From Microbacterium galbinum (GTDB lineage Bacteria; Actinomycetota; Actinomycetes; Actinomycetales; Microbacteriaceae), in NCBI RefSeq assembly GCF_023101185.1, contig NZ_CP078077.1:1331630-1395629 (forward strand): DNA of 64,000 bases, read 5' to 3'. How positions within the stretch are numbered: the first letter of the stretch is position 1; each line of letters starts with the position of its first letter. Below, piece after piece: positions 37,853-45,802 of the stretch. The notes below the pieces were generated by a model that was not told the DNA's origin, did not search any database, and saw nothing but the letters and a program-made list of their open reading frames with translations. The position numbers and the translations under genes were made by a program.

Positions 37853-38589
37853 CCGAGAAGATCAGGGTGCTGCTGGTCGACGATCAGCAGCTCATCCGTC
37901 TCGGATTCCGGATGGTTCTCGAAGCCGAGAACGACATCGAGGTCGTCGGCGAGGCCGGCGACGGCGAGGTGGCGATCGCTCAGGCCGCGGCGCTGCAGCC
38001 CGACCTCGTGCTCATGGACATCCGGATGCCCGGGCTCGACGGCATCGCCGCGACCGAGCAGATCGTGCACCGGCATCCGCAGACCCGCGTTCTCGTGCTG
38101 ACGACCTTCGACCTCGACGAATACGCCTTCGGCGCGATCCGCGCGGGGGCGAGCGGATTCCTGCTCAAGGACGTGCAGCGGCACGAGTTGCTCTCGGCGC
38201 TGCGCGCGGTGCATCGCGGCGACGCGGCCCTGTCGCCGCGGATCACCCGGATGCTGCTGCAGCACGTGACCCCGACACTGGGTGTCTCGGGTGTGTCGGC
38301 TACCTCGGCTGTGTCGCCCGCCTCGCCCACCACCGTGGCGGGGGTGGAGGTTGCCGCCGACCGGGGAGATGCGGCCGCCTCTCTTCTCGAGTCGCTCACC
38401 GACCGCGAGCGCGACGTCTTCCTCGCTCTCGCCCGGGGTCTCAGCAATGCCGAGATCGGCGACACCCTCTTCGTGACGGAGTCGACGGTCAAGACGCACG
38501 TCGGCCGCGTGCTCGCCAAGCTCGGTGCTCGCGACCGCATCCACGCCGTGATCCTGGCGCACCGTGCGGGGCTCGTCGTCGGCGACTGA
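37849..38589 (+). CDS. Response regulator, NarL/LuxR type
   Basis: 246 aa. Receiver domain with VDDQQLIRLG, the phospho-Asp in LVLMDIRMPGLDG, Thr in VLTTF and Lys in LLKDV. The LuxR HTH is LTDRERDVFLALARGLSNAE, then STVKTHVGRVLAKLGARDR. An extra Val/Ser/Thr/Ala-rich linker of about 45 residues separates the domains. Overlaps the kinase gene by 4 nt. Confidence 0.95.
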   Translation: MTEKIRVLLVDDQQLIRLGFRMVLEAENDIEVVGEAGDGEVAIAQAAALQPDLVLMDIRMPGLDGIAATEQIVHRHPQTRVLVLTTFDLDEYAFGAIRAGASGFLLKDVQRHELLSALRAVHRGDAALSPRITRMLLQHVTPTLGVSGVSATSAVSPASPTTVAGVEVAADRGDAAASLLESLTDRERDVFLALARGLSNAEIGDTLFVTESTVKTHVGRVLAKLGARDRIHAVILAHRAGLVVGD

Positions 38590-38620
38590 CCGAGAGTCGC
38601 GGCGGATCGGCCCGCGTGAC

Positions 38621-38868
38621 GTCGATGAGGCGCGTGATGCGCGCGAGGTCGATGAGGTGTGGGGGGCGAGAGACGCGCGGGGTCGAGGGACGCGTGACAC
38701 CGAGGGGCGCTCGGCGTCGAGGGGGTGCGCGACGTTGATGCGAGGCGACGCGACGCGCGCAGCACGCGTCGCACGTAGAGCACGCGTCGCACGTAGAGCA
38801 CGCGTCACACGAAGAGCACGCGCCACACGAAGAGCACGCGCCGCCCAGAGAGCACGCGTCAGACGAAC
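38621..38868. repeat. Tandem repeat region at the 3' end of the HNH gene
   Basis: Six head-to-tail 18-bp units based on AGCACGCGTCGCACGTAG run from 38761 to 38868. Units 1-2 are identical and units 3-6 drift. The sixth contains the stop of the HNH gene (38859-38861). To the left (38621-38740) a looser repeat built on GTCGATGAGG with a 27-bp period fills the rest of the gap. No gene is visible in this 269-bp stretch. Confidence 0.9.
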
Positions 38869-40292
38869 ATCACCCGTCGCGGAGCGCGGTCGGCGTGGAT
38901 GCGGCCGAGGGGGCCGGTCCATTCGATGGTGCCGTCGGGTCTGGAGCGAGCGGTCCAACGGTGGTCGGAGTCGATGTCGGGATGTTTGAGCTGGTGGTGA
39001 CTCCTGCAGAAGTGGGCGAGGTTGTCGATCGCCGTTCTGCCGCCCTTGGCGTGGTCCTGGTTGTGGTCGATCTCGCATCGGTGGACCGGCATCCGGCATC
39101 CCGGGAAGCGGCAGTGTTGATCCCTCGCGCGGAGGTATCGGCGCATGCCCTCGGTGGGAGTGTAGGTGTCGGTCTCGGTGACCATGCCGCTGGCGTCGAG
39201 GAACAGGCGGCTCCAGCCGTTGTTGCGGCCGGCAAGGGCGCGGGCGATGTCGGGGTCGAGGGGGCCGTGGCCGTCGAGTTCGGCAGGGTGGTCGTCGAGT
39301 CCGGCGAGGGTGGTCGCGGCGATCGTCACCTGGATGCGTGCCTGTACCCCGTCGAGGTCGTTGCCGAGTGCGGGACTGGGAGAGGCTGCGAGCAGCAGGT
39401 CGCTGAACAGGTCGGCCCGGACCTGATCGATGGTCCGCTCGTCGTCAGGAACGGTAGTGCCAGGAACGATGATGCTCTCGGGAGCCGCGGGTGATGCGAG
39501 TGGGTCGGTGGTGAAAGTGGAGTCCTCGCCGAAGATCACACCGGCGAGCGGGTCGTCCGGGGCGATGTGTTCGGGCAGAATCACGTCTTCCGGGTCTTCG
39601 CCGTCGAGGAACGTCGGTGCGGGTGCGTCATCGCGGGCCCGGATCACCTCTCGTGCCATGCGCGTGATGCGGTCCTGGATCGCCACGGCGAGCGTCTCGG
39701 GCAGTACCGCGGTGAGCAGGGCGAGTCCGTCGTCGAGCGACCGCACGGTCACACTGCGTTCGGAGGCTGCTCGTCGGTGCCGTTCGAGGAGCGTCTCACC
39801 GGCGAGGGCCGCGGCGACCTGCCGCGCGTGCGCGCGGGTGCGGGCCGGCGAGTCGGTTTCGGCGACCACGAGTACTGCGGTCTCGTAGAGGCCCAGCACC
39901 GCGGCATCCGCCCGACCGTTGCGCACCGCCTCGCGCACCACGGACGCTGCTCTCACCATTTCGCGCACGTGCGCGGCAGTCACCCGCCCCGCGGTGAACG
40001 CCCCCTCGACCGCCGGCATGCTCTGCAGAGCCAGCGCGTCGGAGAACGCGAACTCCACCGCACCCCGCGACAGGTGTCCCGCCGCGGAGTACTCCGCGAT
40101 CATCGACCGGTAGATCGCATCGCGGTGATACGGATGCTCCGCGACCTCCGCATCGTGCTCGCCGATCCGCTCGCCCAGCAACGCGGTCGCCTGCGCTTCG
40201 AGCTCGGCGATCCGCCGCCGCACCTCTACCCATGCGTCGAGCAGACGACCGCGTTCGACCCTGTCGAGGGGAGTCGCGGCGTCTGATGTCAT
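38859..40292 (-). CDS. DUF222 / HNH endonuclease-signature protein (13E12-repeat family)
   Basis: 477 aa. DUF222 occupies most of the first 340 residues. The C-terminal HNH motif reads RDQHCRFPGCRMPVHRCEID, then HNQDHAKGGRTAIDNLAHFC and RSHHQLKH, with paired Cys and the catalytic His. The family is abundant in actinobacteria and of unsettled function. The start is ATG 40292, 6 nt behind TAAACT. The promoter holds a LexA-type box (see 40299-40327), so DNA damage probably induces it. The stop lies in a tandem repeat, which may have altered its C-terminus. Confidence 0.93.
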   Translation of the reverse strand: MTSDAATPLDRVERGRLLDAWVEVRRRIAELEAQATALLGERIGEHDAEVAEHPYHRDAIYRSMIAEYSAAGHLSRGAVEFAFSDALALQSMPAVEGAFTAGRVTAAHVREMVRAASVVREAVRNGRADAAVLGLYETAVLVVAETDSPARTRAHARQVAAALAGETLLERHRRAASERSVTVRSLDDGLALLTAVLPETLAVAIQDRITRMAREVIRARDDAPAPTFLDGEDPEDVILPEHIAPDDPLAGVIFGEDSTFTTDPLASPAAPESIIVPGTTVPDDERTIDQVRADLFSDLLLAASPSPALGNDLDGVQARIQVTIAATTLAGLDDHPAELDGHGPLDPDIARALAGRNNGWSRLFLDASGMVTETDTYTPTEGMRRYLRARDQHCRFPGCRMPVHRCEIDHNQDHAKGGRTAIDNLAHFCRSHHQLKHPDIDSDHRWTARSRPDGTIEWTGPLGRIHADRAPRRVMFV

Positions 40293-40298
40293 GCTCCG

Positions 40299-40327
40299 AG
40301 TTTAGTACATATGTTCGAATCGAGCAA
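40299..40327 (-). promoter_or_regulatory. Leaderless promoter with embedded SOS (LexA) box
   Basis: On the minus strand: TTGCTC (40322-40327), a 17-nt spacer, TAAACT (40299-40304), then 6 nt to ATG. TCGAAC-ATAT-GTACTA (40303-40318) matches the actinobacterial LexA consensus TCGAAC-N4-GTTCGA at 10 of 12 positions and fills the space between -35 and -10. Confidence 0.75.
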
Positions 40328-40381
40328 GCATCCGAGCCAGGCGATCGGGTCTCGTTCAGCCCCGACCAGTACCCTGGCTGC

Positions 40382-40558
40382 ATGCCCTTCCTTATCGCCG
40401 CAGGTTCGACGCGCGCTCCGCGCCGCCTGGCGTCGGCGACCCCGATGGGGGAGTGGATGCGCGTCGTGATGCACCCCGGCACCAACGGATGGACGAGCGT
40501 CTGGGGAACGATCTCGCACGGCGAGATCGCCGGCTGCCCGCCGCCTCGTCGACCTTAG
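40382..40558 (+). CDS. Hypothetical 58-aa protein
   Basis: MPFLIAAGSTRAPRRLASAT and a Trp-rich middle (GEWMRVVMHPGTNGWTSVWG), no recognised family. TACCCT ends 6 nt before the ATG as in other leaderless genes of this window, which is the main support. Possibly not translated. Confidence 0.45.
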   Translation: MPFLIAAGSTRAPRRLASATPMGEWMRVVMHPGTNGWTSVWGTISHGEIAGCPPPRRP

Positions 40559-40620
40559 GCCGCGCCTCACCGGGGCGGCCGAACGTTTCGTCGACCACTC
40601 CCACTTCCCGAGGTACCCCT

Positions 40621-41928
40621 GTGTCTTCTTCCCGTCTTCGTCTTGCCCCGCACGAGCTGTGGCGAGGCATCCGTTCCACCGCCCGCAGCGACGTCTTCGG
40701 TGGCGCGCTGCTCCTCGCCGCCACCATCGCCGCGGTCGTCCTCGCCAACTCTCCGGCCGCACCCTGGTACGAGGCCGTTCGCGACTTCACCTTCGGCATC
40801 CCCGCGCTGCATCTCGAACTGAGCGTCGGTGCCTGGGCGGCCGATGGACTCCTGGCCATCTTCTTCTTCGTCGTCGGACTCGAGCTGAAGGAGGAGTTCG
40901 TCGCGGGTCGGTTGCGCGATCCCCGGCGAGCGGCGCTCCCGATCGCGGCGGCGATCGGCGGTGTCGTCGTTCCGGCCCTGTTCTTCCTGATCGTCAACGC
41001 GTCGAGCGGTGCGGAGGTGTTGCGCGGCTGGGCCATTCCCACGGCGACCGACATCGCCTTCGCGGTCGCGGTCATCGCCGTGGTCGGCCGATTCCTGCCG
41101 CCGGCACTGCGCGTCTTCCTCCTCACTCTTGCCATCGTCGACGACCTGATCGCGATCACGATCATCGCGACCTTCTACACCGAGTCGATCAGTCTGCCGC
41201 TGCTCGTGCTCGCGCTCCTCCCGCTCGCCGGTTTCGCCTTCGCGGTGCAGCGGGGCGTGCGCGCGTGGTGGATCCTGCTGCCGCTGGCGATCGCGGTCTG
41301 GGTCTGCGTGCATGCGGCCGGTGTGCACGCCACCGTCGCCGGGGTGCTGCTCGGATTCGTCGTTCCCGTGCTGCCGACCGAGCGGGCGCGCGTCGCCGTC
41401 GGTGAGGATGACGACGGCACGCGGTACGACGGCTTCGCGGCGCATTTCGCCGACCGCTGGGGAGTCGTCGCGACGCTCTTCGCCGTGCCGGTCTTCGCCT
41501 TCTTCGCGGCGGGTGTGAGCATCGGCGGGATCGACGGACTCCTCTCGGCGCTGCGCGACCCGATCACGATCGGCATCGTGGCGGGCCTCGTCGTGGGCAA
41601 GCCGATCGGCATCCTCGTCACGACGTTCCTGCTGAGTCGCATCCCTGCGCTCCGTCTCGACGCGTCGCTGCGGTGGCCCGACCTGGCGGGTATGTCGTTC
41701 CTGGCGGGCATCGGGTTCACGGTTTCGCTGCTCGTCGGCGAGCTCGCCTACGGCTCGTCGTCGGTCGCCGACGAGCACGTCAAGATCGGGGTGCTGCTCG
41801 GATCGTTCCTGGCCGCAGTCATCGGTGGTGCGGTGCTGGCCGTGCGCAACTCCCGAGCGCGCGCGGCGCTGGACCCCGCGGGACGACAGCCGGATGCCGA
41901 CGGCCCGCAGCCGCCCCGGCATCCGTAG
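40621..41928 (+). CDS. nhaA: Na+/H+ antiporter NhaA
   Basis: 435 aa, about twelve membrane helices. The paired Asp of the ion site are in LTLAIVDDLIAITII; IPTATDIAFA, FFFVVGLELKEE and VVGKPIGI are NhaA signatures. It exchanges protons for sodium in pH and salt homeostasis. The GTG at 40621 is chosen because CCCGAGG precedes it. The C-terminal tail (DPAGRQPDADGPQPPRHP) is polar. Confidence 0.95.
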   Translation: MSSSRLRLAPHELWRGIRSTARSDVFGGALLLAATIAAVVLANSPAAPWYEAVRDFTFGIPALHLELSVGAWAADGLLAIFFFVVGLELKEEFVAGRLRDPRRAALPIAAAIGGVVVPALFFLIVNASSGAEVLRGWAIPTATDIAFAVAVIAVVGRFLPPALRVFLLTLAIVDDLIAITIIATFYTESISLPLLVLALLPLAGFAFAVQRGVRAWWILLPLAIAVWVCVHAAGVHATVAGVLLGFVVPVLPTERARVAVGEDDDGTRYDGFAAHFADRWGVVATLFAVPVFAFFAAGVSIGGIDGLLSALRDPITIGIVAGLVVGKPIGILVTTFLLSRIPALRLDASLRWPDLAGMSFLAGIGFTVSLLVGELAYGSSSVADEHVKIGVLLGSFLAAVIGGAVLAVRNSRARAALDPAGRQPDADGPQPPRHP

Positions 41929-41963
41929 GCTGGTCGGAAGCCACTCGACGAAAAGGACACCCC

Positions 41964-42335
41964 ATGGCAACGACAGCGCTCAGCAGTGCGGACTTCGCAC
42001 AGACGGTCGAGAAGGACGGCATCGTGCTCGTCGACTTCTGGGCGGAATGGTGCGGCCCCTGCCGGATGTTCGGCCCGATCTTCGAGGGGGCGTCGGAGCA
42101 GCACCCCGACATCACCTTCGCGAAGGTCGACACCGAGGCGAACCAGGACCTGTCGCGCGCTGCGGGCATCGTCTCGATCCCGACGCTGATGGCTTTCCGC
42201 GACAACATCCTGGTCTTCTCGCAGGCCGGCGCCCTGCCCGCCCCGGCTCTCGAGAACCTCATCGGCCAGGTGCGCGCCCTCGACATGGACGCTGTTCGCG
42301 CTCAGATCGCGGAGGCGGAGGCGGCGGCCGAGTAG
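41964..42335 (+). CDS. Thioredoxin
   Basis: 123 aa with the redox site WAEWCGPCRMFGP and the cis-Pro region SIPTLMAF. Cytoplasmic disulfide reductant. Ribosome site AAAAGGA. About 15 extra residues at the C-terminus (AQIAEAEAAAE) are longer than the standard domain. Confidence 0.93.
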   Translation: MATTALSSADFAQTVEKDGIVLVDFWAEWCGPCRMFGPIFEGASEQHPDITFAKVDTEANQDLSRAAGIVSIPTLMAFRDNILVFSQAGALPAPALENLIGQVRALDMDAVRAQIAEAEAAAE

Positions 42336-42343
42336 TCGCCCGC

Positions 42344-42357
42344 GAGGGGTATCCCTC
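42344..42357. terminator. Short hairpin between convergent thioredoxin and DUF952 genes
   Basis: GAGGG and CCCTC around a GTAT loop, at the 3' ends of both genes. Only 5 bp, so weak. Confidence 0.3.
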
Positions 42358-42676
42358 ACCGCACGATCGGACTCTCGGCGGCGATCACCTCGGTCGACAT
42401 CGGCAACTCGCCCAGGATGCGGGGCGCGCCGTCGACCCATTCGACCCGCACGCCCTGTGCCTCGAGCGCCTCGACGTCGATCTCGATGTCGAGGAGGGGA
42501 AGCCGGAGATCGCCGAACCGTCGCGCGACGACCACGCTCACTCGATCGGCCGTGGTCGCGTGGATGAATCCCACGTCGTCGAGATGCATGCCGCGCGTCG
42601 AGACGACGTACTCGCCGAATCCGCGACTCATCTCCCAGTCGTCCTGGATGGCGATGTGATGGATGTGATTGCCCAA
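42356..42676 (-). CDS. DUF952-family protein
   Basis: 106 aa. IHHIAIQDDWEMSRGFGEYV, then STRGMHLDDVGFIHAT, follow the DUF952 pattern (H...W...G.Y...S.....GFIH). TTG start behind AAGGAGGAG, a strong ribosome site 4 nt away, decides the start. Divergent from a TetR regulator. Biochemical role unknown. Confidence 0.83.
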   Translation of the reverse strand: MGNHIHHIAIQDDWEMSRGFGEYVVSTRGMHLDDVGFIHATTADRVSVVVARRFGDLRLPLLDIEIDVEALEAQGVRVEWVDGAPRILGELPMSTEVIAAESPIVR

Positions 42677-42685
42677 CGCTCCTCC

Positions 42686-42711
42686 TTAATGAAACGCAAC
42701 CGTTGCATTAA
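42686..42711. promoter_or_regulatory. TetR-type operator
   Basis: TTAATG-A-AACG and CGTT-G-CATTAA form a 26-bp inverted repeat, the size and shape usual for TetR operators. It reaches up to the DUF952 ribosome site and sits 16 bp before the TetR ATG, so both genes could be repressed. Confidence 0.8.
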
Positions 42712-42727
42712 ACGCTAGGCTACTCCT

Positions 42728-43288
42728 ATGACAGGAAAGCGCGGACGACCCTCGGCCGCCGAGAGGCTCGAACGTCACGAGCGGATCGTCGAACTCGTCG
42801 TCTCGCTCCTCGCGTCCGAGGGGTACGACGCCGTGACCTTCGACCGCATCGCCGCCGACGCGCACGTCGCCAAGCGCACTCTCTACAGCGAGTACGGTGA
42901 CCGGCTCGGACTGATGCGCGCCGCCGTGCGCCGACAGCACGCCTATGCCGATGAGGCATGGCGATCGGTGGGCGGGGTGCGCGAAGCATCCGTCGCCGTA
43001 GTGAGCCACCTCCTGGCCGACGATGCGATCGCCGTTCATCGCGCGCTGATCGGGGCGGCAGGAGCCGATGCGACGCTCGCCGCGGAGCTCTACGACGAGG
43101 GGCCGGGTCGGGCGCAGCGATTCCTCGGCGAGTACCTGCCGGTGGATGCCGTCGTCCCCGCCGACCTCCTCTTCTCCGCGCTGCTCGGCGAACCGCACCG
43201 CCGACGCCTGCTCGGGCTCGATGCGGCACCGTCGGCCGCGACGGTCTCCGCGCACGTCGACCGCACGCTCGCCGTACTCGGCCTGTGA
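42728..43288 (+). CDS. TetR-family transcriptional regulator
   Basis: 186 aa. N-terminal HTH: RIVELVVSLLASEGYDAVTF, then DRIAADAHVAKRTLYSEYGD. The C-terminal ligand domain is divergent. TAGGCT lies 6 nt before the ATG (leaderless pattern). Probably represses itself and DUF952. Confidence 0.92.
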   Translation: MTGKRGRPSAAERLERHERIVELVVSLLASEGYDAVTFDRIAADAHVAKRTLYSEYGDRLGLMRAAVRRQHAYADEAWRSVGGVREASVAVVSHLLADDAIAVHRALIGAAGADATLAAELYDEGPGRAQRFLGEYLPVDAVVPADLLFSALLGEPHRRRLLGLDAAPSAATVSAHVDRTLAVLGL

Positions 43289-43340
43289 CGACGGACGCTC
43301 GGGGCGTCCCCTCCATCGCACCCGCGAATGCGACCCGCGA

Positions 43341-43691
43341 TCACCCGCCGACGCGGCCGATCGACCCGCCGAAGTACACCTCGACGGCGTGCACGCGGCC
43401 GTCGCGCACCTCGAGCGACTCGACGTTGCGCCACAGTATGCCGTCGACGGCATACTCGTAGCGGTGCAGCACGAGACCGTCGATCGGGATGATCTGGAGG
43501 GTCTGCGCCGGTGAGCTGAAATGACCCGCGGTCGGGAAGCAACGCTCCAGCCAGGTCGCCTTGTCGATGTGGTCGTCCTGCGGGCTGGTGAACACGAAGT
43601 CGTCGGCCATGATCCGCTCAGCCGCCGCGCGATCCTGCGCGCGGAATGCCCGCATGAACTCCTGGACGACCCCGACGGCGCTGCTCGACAT
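43341..43691 (-). CDS. SnoaL-like/NTF2-fold protein
   Basis: 116 aa. VVQEFMRAFRAQDRAAAERI, then MADDFVFTSPQDDHIDKATW, and ESLEVRDGRVHAVEVYFG follow the SnoaL-like fold used as an isomerase, hydrolase or ligand domain. Substrate unknown. ATG 43691 is 6 nt behind TACGCT. Confidence 0.8.
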   Translation of the reverse strand: MSSSAVGVVQEFMRAFRAQDRAAAERIMADDFVFTSPQDDHIDKATWLERCFPTAGHFSSPAQTLQIIPIDGLVLHRYEYAVDGILWRNVESLEVRDGRVHAVEVYFGGSIGRVGG

Positions 43692-43865
43692 GTCGCGAGC
43701 GTAAGCCGCCACGGATGCCGTCGCAAGGGGGCGCCCCTCCCCGGCCGCGTCACGAGGTCGGCTAGAATATCGCTGCCTCTCCACTCCTCGGGCGGAGTCG
43801 AGGTGATGGGGGATGTACGCCCGGTATCCGTTCGGCTTTACCCGGAGCCATGAAGGAGAACCCCG
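43692..43865 (+). promoter_or_regulatory. Intergenic region with promoter and structured leader
   Basis: TAGAAT at about 43762 is the best -10. The resulting leader of about 90 nt has small inverted repeats (ACTCC/GGAGT; CCGG repeated twice around GTATCCG) and ends in AAGGAGAA. I found no match to a riboswitch class known to me. Confidence 0.35.
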
Positions 43866-44192
43866 GTGGGGAACACTCGCGTTCGCGCGCGCCTTTCGCG
43901 CACCCTTTCGATCCTTACCCTGGCGGCTGCGCTCGCCACAGGACCGGTCCTCGTCGCGCCCGCCGAACCCGCCGCCGCGGCATCCGGGTTCACACAGGCC
44001 GCGACCGATCGAGCCCTGACGGGCGAGACGCCGTCGCCGCACACGGAGGTGAGCGACAGCACCGGGCTAACGCCCGCGAACCTCGCCATCGCCGGCCTGA
44101 GCGGCGCCTTGCTGCTCGCCGTCATCGGCGGGGTGGTTCTCGACGTGCGTCGTCGCCGCCCGTCGCGGCGGAATCGGATGCCGGGGGTGTGA
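43866..44192 (+). CDS. Small secreted, membrane-anchored protein
   Basis: 108 aa, GTG start behind AAGGAGAA. Signal peptide ending about AAAASG, a 35-residue polar segment, then a C-terminal helix (LAIAGLSGALLLAVIGGVVL) and RRRR. The LAIAG before the helix resembles a worn LAxTG signal but lacks Thr. It opens the surface-protein region. Function unknown. Confidence 0.75.
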   Translation: MGNTRVRARLSRTLSILTLAAALATGPVLVAPAEPAAAASGFTQAATDRALTGETPSPHTEVSDSTGLTPANLAIAGLSGALLLAVIGGVVLDVRRRRPSRRNRMPGV

Positions 44193-44249
44193 GCGCATCG
44201 ATAGAGTGTGCGCGGGGATGACCGCGTATGCGATGAGGGGATTCACGGA

Positions 44250-45641
44250 ATGACGGTTTCGACGCGCACTTTTCGTGGTGCACGGAGGCGGGTTCTCGCA
44301 GCTCTCGGCGGGGTGTTCGCGCTCGCGTTGGCAGCGGGCGCGGCTGCGGTGCCGGCCCAGGCGGCGGAGGTTCCGCTCGCGGTGACGCCGGGGGCCTGCG
44401 TGCCCGCCGACGTCTACGTGAACAGCGGCGAAGACCCGCTCACCCTGCAGCGCTACGGGGCGGATGCCGCGACCGGTGCTCTCGCGCTCGAGTCGAGCGT
44501 CGCGCTCGACCGCTCGTTCGGCGACATCGCCTGGAACGCCGATGAGACCGTGCTCTACGGGGTGGACTGGACCGACCCGCAGCACCTCTTCACGATCGAT
44601 GCCGCCACGGGCGTCTCGACGGATGCCGGCGAGATCCTGTTCGACGACGGCAGCGCCCCCTTCGAGGACAACTGGCTCAACTCGCTCTCCGCCACGGCCG
44701 ACGGCCGGCTCCTCGCCGCCGGGTACCTGTACACGAGCATCTGGTTCCTCGATCCGGAGACCGCGCGGCTGACCGATGCGCCGGTGAGCTTCCCGATGCT
44801 GGCCGACGGCGAGACGTACCTCGCCTCGGGCGGCGACTTCCTCACCCTCGACTCCGGTCTGATCCTCGGTCTCGCCCACGACGGCGCCGACCGCGGGTTC
44901 CTCGTGCTGTTCGACTTCGCCGCCGGTACCAGCACGGTCGTCGGCCAGGTGCCGCTGTCGTTCGGTGCGGCGCTCTCGGGCGGACGCGTGTACCTCGCGG
45001 CATCGACCGGCGAGATCCTCGTGCTCGACGGCATCCCGACCACGGCATCCGAAGCTCCGTTGGCGACCTCCGTCGTCGCCACGACCGATCTCCCCCTGTA
45101 CGGAGCGACCTCGCGCCAGGACTCGGGGGCGTGCCCCGTCGCGGCGCTGACGTTCGTGAAGAACCTCACCGGCAACGATGATGCCGACGGCTCGGGAACG
45201 GTGACCGTCGGCGACACGCTGAGCTACACGCTGACGGCGACCAACACGGGCGAAACCGCTCTCACCACCGTCACGGTCGACGACCCGCTCACGGGGCAGA
45301 GCACCTCGTGCGAGCGGGTGGAGGTCGGGGCGGCCTGCGTGCTCGCGGCGACGCACCGGGTGACGGACGTCGACCTCGTCGCCGGCCAGATCGTGAACAC
45401 GGGGCGGGCGAGTTCGGCCGAGACGGATGCCGTCGAGGATGCCGTCACCACGCCGGTCGTGGCCGCACCGGCCCCTCAACCCAGCACGGGCGGCGGCGGT
45501 GCTGCTGCGGCTCCCGCTCTCGCCGAGTCCGGCGGCGCCACCGGACTGCCCGCCATCATCGCGGCGATGGGTCTGCTTCTCTGGGGGGCGGTTCTCGTGA
45601 TCCGTGAACTTCACCCCCGGTTCACCCACCGCGCTCCGTAA
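44250..45641 (+). CDS. Secreted surface protein with propeller-like and DUF11-type domains
   Basis: 463 aa. Signal peptide ends near PAQAA. The first 270 residues have WD/propeller-like repeats (DIAWNADETVLYGVDW, SLSATADGRLLAAG). Then a conserved DUF11/DUF7507-type domain (LSYTLTATNTGETALTTVTV, then DDPLTG). The tail is LAESG (424-428), a membrane helix and an atypical RELHPRFTHRAP end without the usual Arg run. ATG 44250 follows GAGGGGATTCACGG. Its last codons carry a PHO-box-like element. Confidence 0.82.
   Translation: MTVSTRTFRGARRRVLAALGGVFALALAAGAAAVPAQAAEVPLAVTPGACVPADVYVNSGEDPLTLQRYGADAATGALALESSVALDRSFGDIAWNADETVLYGVDWTDPQHLFTIDAATGVSTDAGEILFDDGSAPFEDNWLNSLSATADGRLLAAGYLYTSIWFLDPETARLTDAPVSFPMLADGETYLASGGDFLTLDSGLILGLAHDGADRGFLVLFDFAAGTSTVVGQVPLSFGAALSGGRVYLAASTGEILVLDGIPTTASEAPLATSVVATTDLPLYGATSRQDSGACPVAALTFVKNLTGNDDADGSGTVTVGDTLSYTLTATNTGETALTTVTVDDPLTGQSTSCERVEVGAACVLAATHRVTDVDLVAGQIVNTGRASSAETDAVEDAVTTPVVAAPAPQPSTGGGGAAAAPALAESGGATGLPAIIAAMGLLLWGAVLVIRELHPRFTHRAP
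45609..45630 (+). promoter_or_regulatory. PHO-box-like 11-nt direct repeat 1
   Basis: CTTCACCCCCG GTTCACCCACC: two 11-nt units with TTCACCC at the same place in each. This is the form of the Streptomyces PHO box (GTTCACC units every 11 nt). It lies in the 3' end of the 463-aa gene, 173 bp before the 1163-aa gene. Confidence 0.55.
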
Positions 45642-45674
45642 TCGGAGCCCTTCTTCCCCGTCTCTCCAGTGCAG

Positions 45675-45745
45675 GGGTCTTCGGACCCGTGCGTGAACGC
45701 CCGGTTCCCGAGGCCGCGGCGTTCGACGAGTACCGGAATCGGTAC
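45675..45745 (+). other. Hairpins between two surface-protein genes
   Basis: GGGTC-TTCG-GACCC (45675-45688) with a stable tetraloop, and GTACCG-GAAT-CGGTAC (45730-45745). The first may end the 463-aa transcript, the second lies in the leader of the 1163-aa gene. The start 45803 follows TGGAGTAATCG. Confidence 0.45.
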
Positions 45746-45802
45746 CGACGCAGGGGTGCGTCCCCCCATTGACGCGCCCCCTCATCTGTTCTGGAGTAAT
45801 CG

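Noticed and set aside
38761..38868. Possible CRISPR array
   Set aside because: Units are directly adjacent 18-mers without spacers, and no cas gene is near.
37762..39099. Minus-strand frame through the 18-bp repeats giving a repeated LRxTRA peptide
   Set aside because: It results from the repeat period being a multiple of three; it is not in the HNH gene's frame and has no credible start.
43770..43865. Possible riboswitch before the 108-aa secreted protein
   Set aside because: Only short, weak stems; no core sequence of a class I know.
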